From: F23-B02 sp963632825
GTDB taxonomy: Bacteria; Bacillota; Clostridia; Oscillospirales; Oscillospiraceae
Assembly: GCA_963632825.1 (NCBI GenBank)
Contig: CAVGWF010000005.1
Location: 1-64,000 of the forward strand
Length of the DNA stretch: 64,000 bases
Reading direction: 5' to 3'
Below the pieces are notes generated by a model. That model saw nothing but the letters and a program-made list of their open reading frames with translations. It was not told where the DNA came from and ran no database searches. Positions 1 through 7,906 of the stretch are shown in pieces (position 1 is the first letter of the stretch; each line of letters starts with the position of its first letter). The translations under genes were made by a program, and so were the position numbers.

Positions 1-380
1 CGGAGAGCCTTGCCGGTGCGCTGGGTGTTTCGCCGCTGGCGCTGTCCGTGCCGGATATTGACAGCTATCTTGGCCTGATGCACACCCTGTTCACCTTGGA
101 AGATCGCTACGGCCTGACGGTGGAAACCGGCGAGAACGGCGTTTCGCTGCGTGTTGATCCCCGCAGAGGGAAGGATGCTGCCGAGCTTTCCGAAATGCTC
201 ACTGCGTGGGCGGAACAGGCAGAAAAGTATCACAACGGCGAAATCAACCGGGAGAGCTACGACAAGTGGCGTTATAACTACCCGAAATATGACGAAACGT
301 CCGGCTATGTAAAAGTCCCGTCCCAACAGCTCAGCGATGCAATGGTGGAGGCTTTCAAAGACCGGCTGAAAGATAAATAA
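1..380 (+). CDS. HTH-family protein of a mobile element, C-terminal part (5' end outside window)
   Basis: The reading frame is open from base 3 to the TAA at 378-380, so the gene begins left of the window. An internal GTG at 48 is probably not the start, because the residues before it (LAGALGVSPLALSVPD) continue a helix-turn-helix-type sequence. From memory, this C-terminal region (SYLGLMHTLFTLED, then WRYNYPK and VPSQQLSDAM) is typical of small XRE-like proteins carried by integrative elements of gut Clostridia. The gene lies just outside the 3' end of guaA, a known integration hotspot, and is followed by a perfect hairpin. The family assignment rests on recall of sequence style, not on a search. 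A plain chromosomal regulator is the alternative. Confidence 0.6.
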   Translation, partial: ESLAGALGVSPLALSVPDIDSYLGLMHTLFTLEDRYGLTVETGENGVSLRVDPRRGKDAAELSEMLTAWAEQAEKYHNGEINRESYDKWRYNYPKYDETSGYVKVPSQQLSDAMVEAFKDRLKDK

Positions 381-396
381 CACCCAGAACGACAAA

Positions 397-432
397 AAGC
401 CCGTACCGATGAGGACCCATCGGTACGGGCTT
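397..432. terminator. Perfect 15-bp stem hairpin, bidirectional terminator
   Basis: Arms 397-411 and 418-432 are exact reverse complements with a 6-nt loop. On the minus strand the stem is followed by five T, so it can stop read-through from guaA. On the plus strand it follows the HTH gene, but the tail is only TTAAAA. Confidence 0.8.
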
Positions 433-520
433 AAAATATGGTTCTGTGCTTCGGCCAAGCCGCCGGAAATCATCTGCAACCCCGAAACCCTCGGAATTTC
501 AGAATAATGGTACTTGGAAG

Positions 521-542
521 AAGTGTTATCAAAGTGTTATCA
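521..542 (+). repeat. Two tandem copies of an 11-bp repeat near guaA 3' end
   Basis: The unit aagtgttatca occurs at 521-531 and again directly at 532-542, about 60 bp from the guaA stop. Short direct repeats beside an integration site are typical of arm-type binding sites for tyrosine recombinases. The repeat is seen; that role is inference. Confidence 0.55.
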
Positions 543-601
543 AAACGGGGGGGCAAAACCGGAAAACCGTTGGTATGACTGGGCTTTTCGGCTTCCGTTT
601 T

Positions 602-624
602 TTATTCCCACTCGATGGTTGCGG
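602..624. other. Candidate attachment site at the guaA 3' end
   Basis: The last codons of guaA (ATIEWE plus stop) occupy this stretch. The 3' end of guaA is a documented insertion hotspot for genomic islands and ICEs. An element-type HTH gene and repeats lie immediately outside it, and no terminator directly follows guaA, as if the native downstream sequence had been displaced. The other end of the element is not in the window, so the core repeat cannot be confirmed. Confidence 0.4.
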
Positions 625-2143
625 GGGGCTTGGAGGTTATGTCGTAGACGATGCGGTTTATGCCCTTGACCTCGTTTACGATGCGCACGGAGACCTTGTC
701 GAGCACATCGTAAGGGATGCGTGCCCAATCGGCAGTCATGAAGTCGGTCGTCGTGACCGAGCGCAGCGCGAGGGTATAGTCATAGGTCCTGCCGTCGCCC
801 ATGACACCGACCGAGCGCATATTCGTCAGCACCGCGAAATATTGATTCATCGCGCTCTCGAGATGCGCCTTGGCGATCTCGTCGCGGAAGATGAAGTCCG
901 CCTCGCGGAGAATGTCGAGCTTCTCCTTCGTGATATCGCCGATGACGCGAATGGCAAGCCCCGGACCGGGGAACGGCTGGCGCATGACCAGATACTCGGG
1001 CAGTCCGAGCTCACGGCCGAGGGCGCGAACCTCGTCCTTGAACAGCAGGCGCAGCGGCTCGATTATCTCCTTGAAATCGACATAGTCGGGCAGACCGCCG
1101 ACATTATGGTGGCTCTTTATGACCGCCGCGACATTCGTGCCGGACTCGATGACATCAGGGTAGATAGTGCCCTGAGCCAGATAGTCGACGGCACCGATCT
1201 TTTTGCCCTCGTCCTCGAAAACGCGGATAAATTCCTCACCGATTATCTTACGCTTTGCCTCGGGCTCGGCAACGCCCGCAAGCCTTGTAAGAAACCGCTC
1301 CTCGGCGTTTACGCGGATGAAGTTTATATCCCAGTTCTTGAACGCAGCCTCGACCTCATCGCCTTCGTCCTTCCGCATAAGACCGTGGTCAACGAAAATG
1401 CAGGTGAGCTGTGATCCGACGGCCTCCGCAAGCAGAGCCGCCGCGACGGAGGAATCGACGCCGCCGGAGAGCGCGAGCAGCACCTTGCCGCCGCCGACCT
1501 TTTCGCGGATAGCCGCAACGGACGCGCGCATATAATCGCCCATAGTCCAATCGCCCTTTGCGCCGCAGACCTCATACAGAAAGTTGTGCAGCATTTTCTG
1601 ACCGTACTCGGTGTGATTTACCTCGGGGTGGAACTGCACGCCGTAGAATCCGCGGCGCTCGTCGCAGATGCCGACCGTAGGGCAGGCGGCGCTGTGCGCG
1701 ACGAGCCGGAAGCTCTCGGGCACCCTTGCCATGTAATCGCCGTGGCTCATCCATGTTACGCTCTCTGCGGGCAGACCCTTGAACAGCTTGCAGTTGGTCT
1801 CGAAAAATGTCGGGGTTTTGCCGTATTCGCGAGCGGTATCCGACTGTGCGGCGGTGACCTCTCCGCCGAGGTAATGCGCCATGAGCTGGCAGCCGTAGCA
1901 GATGCCGAGCACCGGCACACCGAGGGTGAATATCTCGGGGTCTACCTGCGGAGAGCCTGCTGCATAAACGCTCTGGGGACCGCCGGTAAAGATGATTCCG
2001 ATTGGGTCATACGACTTTATCTCGTCTATGGTCATGCTGTGAGGCTTCACCTCACAGTAAACATTACATTCACGGACTCTGCGGGCGATGAGCTGATTGT
2101 ACTGGCCGCCGAAGTCCAGAACAAGCACGCGCTGATTGTGCAT
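602..2143 (-). CDS. guaA: GMP synthase (glutamine-hydrolysing)
   Basis: Converts XMP, glutamine and ATP to GMP, the last step of guanine nucleotide synthesis in the cytoplasm. The N-terminal class I glutamine amidotransferase shows the nucleophile C82 in GICYGCQ and the histidine in QFHPEV. The ATP pyrophosphatase domain has the PP-loop LALSGGVDSS, and the protein ends in the conserved PPATIEWE. An ATG at 2143 is chosen because CGGAGG lies 9 nt upstream; a TTG two codons earlier sits too close to that site. At 513 aa the length is normal. It is the last gene of the nadE-purB-purA-guaA operon, 15 bp behind purA. Its 3' end borders the probable mobile element. Confidence 0.97.
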   Translation of the reverse strand: MHNQRVLVLDFGGQYNQLIARRVRECNVYCEVKPHSMTIDEIKSYDPIGIIFTGGPQSVYAAGSPQVDPEIFTLGVPVLGICYGCQLMAHYLGGEVTAAQSDTAREYGKTPTFFETNCKLFKGLPAESVTWMSHGDYMARVPESFRLVAHSAACPTVGICDERRGFYGVQFHPEVNHTEYGQKMLHNFLYEVCGAKGDWTMGDYMRASVAAIREKVGGGKVLLALSGGVDSSVAAALLAEAVGSQLTCIFVDHGLMRKDEGDEVEAAFKNWDINFIRVNAEERFLTRLAGVAEPEAKRKIIGEEFIRVFEDEGKKIGAVDYLAQGTIYPDVIESGTNVAAVIKSHHNVGGLPDYVDFKEIIEPLRLLFKDEVRALGRELGLPEYLVMRQPFPGPGLAIRVIGDITKEKLDILREADFIFRDEIAKAHLESAMNQYFAVLTNMRSVGVMGDGRTYDYTLALRSVTTTDFMTADWARIPYDVLDKVSVRIVNEVKGINRIVYDITSKPPATIEWE

Positions 2144-2158
2144 TCTCAATATCCTCCG

Positions 2159-3436
2159 TTAAAACATCTCTATGCAGCCCTCGCGCTCTGCGCTGACTGA
2201 AACATACTTTATCGGGCAGCCTACTGCCCTTTCGACATACTTTATATAGTCAAGTGCCGCCTTGGGCAGATCCTCGGATCTGCGGCAGCCGGAGATATCG
2301 CACTTGAAGCCCTCAAGGTATTCGTAAACGGGCTTTGCGCGCTCAAGCTCCTCTATGTTGGCGGGGAAGCTTTCGATGCGTTTGCCGTCGAGCTCATAGG
2401 CAACGCACACGGGGATCTTGTCCATATAGCTCATAACATCGAGCTTTGTAAGCGCTATTGCGGTGCAGCCCTGCATCATTGCGCCATAGCGGGACGCAAC
2501 GGCATCAAAGCCGCCGACTCTGCGGGGACGGCCGGTAGCTGCGCCGTACTCTCCGCCTGCCTCACGCAGGGCGTGAGCCTCGTCGCCGAAGAGCTCGCAG
2601 GTGAACGGGCCCTCGCCGACGCAGCTTGAATAAGCCTTCATGATACCAATGCTTTCGTCGAGCTTGAGCTGAGGAACGCCGGAGCCGATGGGCGCGTAAG
2701 CCGCCAGAGTGGTAGACGCCGAGGTGTATGGGTAGATGCCGAAGTCGATATCGCGCAGAGCGCCGAGCTGTGCCTCGAACATGACGGAGCTGCCGCTTTT
2801 CACTGCCTCCGTGAGGAAAACGGTGGTGTCGCAGACATACTCCTCAAAGGGCTTGCCGAATCTTTCGAGCCACGCCATGATCTCGTCGGTGCTTATGGGC
2901 TCATGACCGTAGCCGCCGGCAACGGTGAGGTTTTTCCACTCGACGATGCCGTCAACACGCTCGCGCAGGTGGTCGAGGTTCTTAAGATCGCCCATGCGCA
3001 GGGTCTTCTTCATGTATTTGTCGGAATACACCGGGGAAATGCCGCGGCGGGTGGAGCCGAACTTCTTATCGCCGAGCCTGTCCTCCTCCAAACCGTCAAG
3101 GAGCTTGTGATAGGGCATGCAGATGGTAGCGCGGTCGCTTATCTTGAGATTTGCGGGACTTATCGCTATGCCGCCCTCACGCAGGCGATTGACCTCGTTG
3201 AACAGATGCTCAAGGTCGATAACGATGCCTGCACCGAGAACATTCACGGTGTCGTCGCGCAGAATGCCCGACGGCAGCAGATTCAGGATAAACTTTCCCT
3301 TGTCGTTTACCACGGTGTGACCGGCGTTGTTGCCGCCCTGATAGCGGACAACTATATCATACCTTTCCGAGAGCAGATCGACCATACGGCCCTTGCCCTC
3401 ATCGCCCCAGTTGGTTCCAACGATCGCAGTTAACAT
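2159..3436 (-). CDS. purA: Adenylosuccinate synthetase
   Basis: Catalyses the GTP-dependent condensation of IMP with aspartate, the committed step towards AMP. The N-terminus shows the family P-loop GTNWGDEGKG with catalytic D12, and the GGNNAGHTVV segment with catalytic H40. The GTP-specificity region near the C-terminus (ALTKLDVM) is present. The ATG at 3436 is preferred: it is preceded by AAGGAG, and the family begins almost directly with the P-loop; a longer frame to 3460 would overlap purB. The protein is 425 aa, normal for the family. It lies between purB and guaA, so the operon holds both branches from IMP. Confidence 0.97.
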   Translation of the reverse strand: MLTAIVGTNWGDEGKGRMVDLLSERYDIVVRYQGGNNAGHTVVNDKGKFILNLLPSGILRDDTVNVLGAGIVIDLEHLFNEVNRLREGGIAISPANLKISDRATICMPYHKLLDGLEEDRLGDKKFGSTRRGISPVYSDKYMKKTLRMGDLKNLDHLRERVDGIVEWKNLTVAGGYGHEPISTDEIMAWLERFGKPFEEYVCDTTVFLTEAVKSGSSVMFEAQLGALRDIDFGIYPYTSASTTLAAYAPIGSGVPQLKLDESIGIMKAYSSCVGEGPFTCELFGDEAHALREAGGEYGAATGRPRRVGGFDAVASRYGAMMQGCTAIALTKLDVMSYMDKIPVCVAYELDGKRIESFPANIEELERAKPVYEYLEGFKCDISGCRRSEDLPKAALDYIKYVERAVGCPIKYVSVSAEREGCIEMF

Positions 3437-3452
3437 AGTTTTTTGCTCCTTT

Positions 3453-4892
3453 TTACACATTTACACTTGCCTCGACGCCGAGCTTGGACTCGTTTTTGCC
3501 GATGACAGGATCAAGATACTCTTTTATGAATTTTTCGGTCTGGTGCTCCGCCATGCCGGTAAAGCCGCGCGCATCGCACAGCTCGTCAAGCTCCTCCTTA
3601 TCGAGACCAAAGGCTGGATCGGACATTATACGCTCAATAAGATCGTTTTTCTCGCCGCAGAGCTTTACCTGCTGCGCGGCAGCAACGGAATGTATCCTTA
3701 TGCGCTCGTGCAGCTCCTGACGGTCGCCGCCCTTATGCCTGACGCAGTACATGAGGATATTCTCGCTCGCCATGAACGGCAGCTCATCGTCAAGATGCTT
3801 TCCGCAGACGGCGGGATAGACCCGCATGCCGGTGACGATGTTTATATAGAGATTCAGTATGCCGTCAACCGCCAGAAACGCCTCCGGTATGCTCAGACGG
3901 CGGTTTGCCGAATCGTCGAGCGTGCGCTCAAGCCACTGGCTCGATGCCGTGAAGGCGGCGTTCTGCACATCGTTTATTACAAACCGCGACAGCGACGCAA
4001 TGCGCTCGGACCGCATGGGATTGCGCTTATACGCCATTGCCGACGAGCCGATCTGCTTTGTCTCGAACGGCTCATCGACCTCCTTAAGGTGCGACAGGAG
4101 CCGAATATCGCTCGAAAATTTTGACGCGCTCTGCGCGATGGCCGACAGCACCTGCAAAACGGAAAAATCGACCTTGCGCGAATATGTCTGCCCGCTCACG
4201 GGCGCACAGCGGTCAAACCCCATTTTCTCCGCGATGAGCGCCTCGAGCCGCATGACCTTTTCCTCGTCGCCGTCAAAGAGCTCAAGGAAGCTCGCGCCGG
4301 TACCGGTGGTGCCCTTGCAGCCTAAAAGCTCAAGCCTGCCAAGCTGATACTCGAGCTGCTCGAGATCGTTCAGAAGGTCATACGCCCACAGCGCTGCGCG
4401 CTTACCTACGGTGGTGGGCTGGGCTGCCTGAAAATGTGTGTACGCCAGCGTCGGAGTGCTCTTGTGCTCCGCGGCAAAGCTCCGCAGCGCGGCAAGCGCA
4501 TTTATAAGCTTCCTGTGCACGAGCCGGAGAGCCTCACGCATGCGGATGATGTCCGTGTTATCGCCGACATAGCAGCTCGTGGCGCCCAGGTGGATTATGG
4601 GCTTTGCATCGGGACAGCACTCGCCGAAGGTGAGCACATGAGCCATGACATCATGGCGCACCTCGTGCTCGCGGCGCGCGGCGGCATCGTAGTCGATGTC
4701 GTTTATGTGCTCCTTCATCTGTTCGATCTGCTCGTCGCTTATCTCCAGTCCGAGCTCCTTTTCGCTCTCGGCAAGCGCCACCCATAGCCTGCGCCATGTC
4801 GAGAACTTGTAGTCGTCGGAAAAGAGCCTTTTCATATCCTCGCCGGCATATCTGCCGCACAGAGGATTTTCGTAAAACTCGTGCTTACTCAT
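3453..4892 (-). CDS. purB: Adenylosuccinate lyase
   Basis: Fumarase/aspartase superfamily lyase that releases fumarate from adenylosuccinate and from SAICAR, so it acts twice in purine synthesis. The superfamily signature GSSAMAYKRNP is at residues 282-292 and carries the catalytic serine loop. A conserved histidine is in YTHFQ (about 153). At 479 aa it fits the longer PurB group of eukaryotes and many Clostridia. Its ATG overlaps the nadE stop by 8 nt, with AAGGAG four bases upstream, which implies translational coupling. It stops 16 bp before purA. Confidence 0.96.
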   Translation of the reverse strand: MSKHEFYENPLCGRYAGEDMKRLFSDDYKFSTWRRLWVALAESEKELGLEISDEQIEQMKEHINDIDYDAAARREHEVRHDVMAHVLTFGECCPDAKPIIHLGATSCYVGDNTDIIRMREALRLVHRKLINALAALRSFAAEHKSTPTLAYTHFQAAQPTTVGKRAALWAYDLLNDLEQLEYQLGRLELLGCKGTTGTGASFLELFDGDEEKVMRLEALIAEKMGFDRCAPVSGQTYSRKVDFSVLQVLSAIAQSASKFSSDIRLLSHLKEVDEPFETKQIGSSAMAYKRNPMRSERIASLSRFVINDVQNAAFTASSQWLERTLDDSANRRLSIPEAFLAVDGILNLYINIVTGMRVYPAVCGKHLDDELPFMASENILMYCVRHKGGDRQELHERIRIHSVAAAQQVKLCGEKNDLIERIMSDPAFGLDKEELDELCDARGFTGMAEHQTEKFIKEYLDPVIGKNESKLGVEASVNV

Positions 4893-5622
4893 CTATCTCC
4901 TTAAACACCGCTATTCCGGCGCGCTTGTGAGCGCTGTTTCTGTGGAAGCGGTCGATGATCCGCTTTTCTGTGGAGGCGACCTCGCCGCCGTTTATATAGC
5001 TGTCTATCGCACGGTAGCTCACTCCCATCTCATTCTCGTCGGTCTGACCGTCGAACAGGCCCGCAGAGGGAGCCTTAGTTATGATGGCAGCGGGCGCGGT
5101 GAGCCACTTGAGAAACTCTATTATCTCGGTCGCGGTGAGATCCGCTATGGGGTTAAAGTCACATGCGCCGTCGCCCCATTTCGTAAAATAGCCCATGTAC
5201 CGCTCGCTGCGGTTGCCGGTTCCGGCGACAAGGCGGTATTCCGATGCCGCGACCGCATAAAGCGTGGTCATGCGCAGGCGCGGTGCGATGTTGTTTACCG
5301 CCGCGTTCGTGAGCACCGTTATGCCCTGAAGTCTGTCTATCTCAGCCTGACGCACATCGGTCAGGTCGATGATGCGGCTTTCTATTCCGAAATGCTCAGC
5401 TACCTCCTTGGCGTCCTTCATGTCCTGCTCGAAATTGCGCTTTGACGCGCAGGGCATTATTATGCCTACGGTATTCTCGCAGGCGAACTTGCACAGAATG
5501 CCCACGAGCGCGGAGTCCTTGCCGCCGGAGTTTCCGAAAACTATGCCGTCAACGCCGCTTTTTTCTACCGTCTCGCGTATGAACCGGACTCTGTCGGCAA
5601 ATTCCTTGCTGTAATCGCGCAT
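4885..5622 (-). CDS. nadE: NH3-dependent NAD+ synthetase
   Basis: Amidates nicotinate adenine dinucleotide to NAD+ using ATP and ammonia. The PP-loop FGNSGGKDSA lies at residues 29-38. There is no N-terminal nitrilase/glutaminase domain, so this is the short ammonia-dependent form (245 aa). The ATG at 5622 is chosen because GAGGAG lies 8-9 nt upstream and because the predicted transcription start (about 5655) lies downstream of the TTG at 5658. It is the first gene of the operon with purB, purA and guaA, linking NAD and purine synthesis. Confidence 0.94.
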   Translation of the reverse strand: MRDYSKEFADRVRFIRETVEKSGVDGIVFGNSGGKDSALVGILCKFACENTVGIIMPCASKRNFEQDMKDAKEVAEHFGIESRIIDLTDVRQAEIDRLQGITVLTNAAVNNIAPRLRMTTLYAVAASEYRLVAGTGNRSERYMGYFTKWGDGACDFNPIADLTATEIIEFLKWLTAPAAIITKAPSAGLFDGQTDENEMGVSYRAIDSYINGGEVASTEKRIIDRFHRNSAHKRAGIAVFKEIDE

Positions 5623-5661
5623 GGCTGTCAGCTCCTCATCTGAAAAATGTTTTTGCAATAA

Positions 5662-5690
5662 ATTTTATAATATCCCGATGGCCGTGTCAA
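5662..5690 (-). promoter_or_regulatory. Promoter of the nadE-purB-purA-guaA operon
   Basis: On the minus strand, TTGACA (5690-5685) is separated by 17 bp from TAAAAT (5667-5662), a near-consensus housekeeping promoter. The implied start, around 5655, supports the ATG at 5622 for nadE. No PurR box was recognised by eye. Confidence 0.7.
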
Positions 5691-5821
5691 TAAGCGGCTC
5701 CGACAAAATATGCCCGCTGCCGCCGGTGCCGTTTCGGCAACTTTTTCCGGCTTTTGTGCTTATGTCATCTCCCCGGAAGTCTCCGATTAATTTCCTTATA
5801 TTTCTTACGACGAGAAAAGCC

Positions 5822-5850
5822 TTGATTTTTCAGCATTTTTTTGCTAAAAT
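5822..5850 (+). promoter_or_regulatory. Promoter of the SLH-lysozyme gene
   Basis: TTGATT (5822-5827), a 17-bp spacer and TAAAAT (5845-5850) lie 70 bp before the start codon. An AT-rich leader follows. Confidence 0.6.
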
Positions 5851-5919
5851 GCATGATGTAATAATTTTGCCACATATTTTTAAACTTATTTTCATCCGAG
5901 AAATTGAGAGGAAACATGA

Positions 5920-7326
5920 ATGAAGCGATACATATCTATCCTGCTTGCACTCGTAATGCTCGTCTCGATCGCACCTGCGGCGGCATTTGCAGACAGTAAT
6001 ATGACGGCAAGCGAGAATATCAAAACGCTCATAAAATATTGGGAGGGATGTGTCCTTACGGCATACAAGGCCCACCCGAGCGAGCAGTACTGGACTATAG
6101 GCTACGGGCACTACAGCTCCGATATATACGAGGGCATGACAATAACCAAGGAACAGGCAAACGCCTATTTTGAGCAGGACATAAAGGCGTTTGAAGAAGC
6201 CGTTAATGGCTGGAACGACAAGTATAGCCTCAACCTCACGCAGAACCAGTTCGACGCACTGTTCAGCGCTACATATAATTTCGGCACAGCATGGGTCGAA
6301 TACTATGCGCAGAAGGGGTACAGGCTCGCAAAGTATGTCATGGCGGGCTTTAAGGATGAAAACGGTAATCCTCTGCCCGACCTTGAGATCGCCGACGCGT
6401 TCGGCGTTCTGTGCAATGCCGGCGGTGAGATTCTCCCCGGACTGATAAACCGCCGCATAAATGAGGCGGAGATATTCCTGTACAACAATTACCACACCGA
6501 CAACACGAATTTCGTATATCTCATTTTAGATGCCGGTGCGGGCAAGGTCGACGGCGGCAACAGGGTCGTTATCTACTATAAGGACAGGCCCTACGGCACC
6601 CTCCCCACCGCAACGTGCTCGGGTTACACGCTCGGCTATTGGAAGGACTCCAAGACCGGCAGCCAGATATACTCGTCCACCGTTGCCGATGTATCGCGCA
6701 GCCTCGTTGCCGTATGGTCAGACGGCTCCGCTCCGTCCGGTCTGTGCCCTCTGGGAGACAAGTGCCCGTCAAAGGGCTTCACCGATGTCCCCGCAAGCTT
6801 CTGGGCGCACAACGACATTGACACGGCCGTTTCAAGCGGGCTGTTTAAGGGCACTTCCGCAGCGACCTTCAGCCCAGACACCGCAATGACCCGCGCCATG
6901 CTCGTAACGGTGCTGTACCGTCTCGGCGGCAGCGGTGAGGATGTATCCGGTGCGGAAAATCCCTTCAACGACCTTGACGAGGGCAGCTATTACTACGATG
7001 CGGTCCTCTGGGCATCCGAGCACCGCATTGCAAACGGCTTTACCGACGGCTCGTTCAAGCCCGACGACACGCTCACGCGTGAACAGCTTGCAACCATGCT
7101 GCACAGGTATGCCAACCATATGGGCTACCCCACCGATGTTTACTCTGATATAGGCGACTATGAGGACGCCCACGATGTCAGTGAATATGCCCGCGAGAGC
7201 ATGTGCTGGGCAGTCGGTGCGGGCATAATCAAGGGGCTCACAAGCACTGCCATATCTCCCAAAACGAGCGCTACCCGCGCGCAGGTCGCGACAACGCTTA
7301 TCCGCTTCGCAGGAAGCATGCTCTGA
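5920..7326 (+). CDS. Secreted GH24 lysozyme-like protein with three SLH domains
   Basis: Predicted cell-wall muramidase held at the surface. A signal peptide (1-24, ending AAAFA) precedes a phage-type lysozyme domain (about 30-205). That domain has the catalytic glutamate E42 in YWEGCVLTAYK and the WTIGYGHY segment of the T4-lysozyme/endolysin family. A linker with a beta-rich, Cys-containing segment follows. Three SLH repeats fill about 285-468, each with the F-x-D-V/L start and TRAQ/TREQ-type end. SLH domains bind pyruvylated secondary wall polymers, so the enzyme should stay on the wall. The ATG at 5920 has GAGAGGA upstream. The gene is monocistronic, divergent from nadE and followed by a strong hairpin. 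A role in wall remodelling or competition is inference. Confidence 0.88.
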   Translation: MKRYISILLALVMLVSIAPAAAFADSNMTASENIKTLIKYWEGCVLTAYKAHPSEQYWTIGYGHYSSDIYEGMTITKEQANAYFEQDIKAFEEAVNGWNDKYSLNLTQNQFDALFSATYNFGTAWVEYYAQKGYRLAKYVMAGFKDENGNPLPDLEIADAFGVLCNAGGEILPGLINRRINEAEIFLYNNYHTDNTNFVYLILDAGAGKVDGGNRVVIYYKDRPYGTLPTATCSGYTLGYWKDSKTGSQIYSSTVADVSRSLVAVWSDGSAPSGLCPLGDKCPSKGFTDVPASFWAHNDIDTAVSSGLFKGTSAATFSPDTAMTRAMLVTVLYRLGGSGEDVSGAENPFNDLDEGSYYYDAVLWASEHRIANGFTDGSFKPDDTLTREQLATMLHRYANHMGYPTDVYSDIGDYEDAHDVSEYARESMCWAVGAGIIKGLTSTAISPKTSATRAQVATTLIRFAGSML

Positions 7327-7342
7327 AAAGCAGATAACAGCA

Positions 7343-7377
7343 AAAACTCCGTTCGGTCGTTGATCGAACGGAGTTTT
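7343..7377. terminator. Bidirectional terminator hairpin
   Basis: A perfect 13-bp stem (7343-7355 with 7365-7377) ends in A/T tracts on both sides. It separates the convergent lysozyme gene and the 7390-7887 gene. Confidence 0.85.
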
Positions 7378-7389
7378 CGGTTATTTCCA

Positions 7390-7887
7390 TTATGCCTCTG
7401 GCTCTGCGGAGGTCGTGGGAGTCGCGGTCGGAGTGGGCTCCGGCTTTTTTACGAAGGTTGCAACTATGCTGTGGTTTTCCGTAATGTTCGAGAGAGTGTA
7501 GCTCTCAAGAGCTCCCTTGTCCGAGCCGTCTATGCTGACCGACTGGATCTCGTAGCCGTCATTGGGCGTTATATTGACCGTTACGCTGCCCCACTCGGTA
7601 ACGCTCACGCTGCCGCTGGGGTCGGTTGAGCCGCCGTTGCCGGCGGTAACAAGCACGGTGTAAGACGCGGTGCCGGTCTTGCCGGCATCCTTATCGGCAG
7701 GAGCGGCGCTCTCCGCCACGGTGCTGTTATTTGCCTGGACGGAGCCCGGGCGGAAGTCAAAGCAGCCGTCATCGGCCACAACGACGACCGTAAGAACCGC
7801 GAGGATGCACAGCACAAGCGTTATCACCCACCTTGTTTTCATGCTCATCCGCTTTTTTTCTTTTTTCTCTTTGTTTTCTTTTTTCAT
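7390..7887 (-). CDS. Membrane-anchored protein with one divergent InlB-type B-repeat domain
   Basis: 165 aa. A very basic N-terminus (KKENKEKKEKKR) is followed by one transmembrane segment (about 18-38). An extracellular domain (about 75-145) of the pattern YTVLVTAGNGGSTDPSG and ITPNDGYEIQSVSIDG matches the divergent InlB B-repeat/Flg_new family of small beta domains. A Pro/Thr tail ends the protein. The start has GGAGG 7 nt upstream. It lies 19 bp behind ricT and is probably the last gene of the holB-ricT unit. Function unknown; such domains are usually adhesive or structural surface modules. Confidence 0.7.
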   Translation of the reverse strand: MKKENKEKKEKKRMSMKTRWVITLVLCILAVLTVVVVADDGCFDFRPGSVQANNSTVAESAAPADKDAGKTGTASYTVLVTAGNGGSTDPSGSVSVTEWGSVTVNITPNDGYEIQSVSIDGSDKGALESYTLSNITENHSIVATFVKKPEPTPTATPTTSAEPEA

Positions 7888-7906
7888 GCCTTATCCTCCG
7901 GGGACC

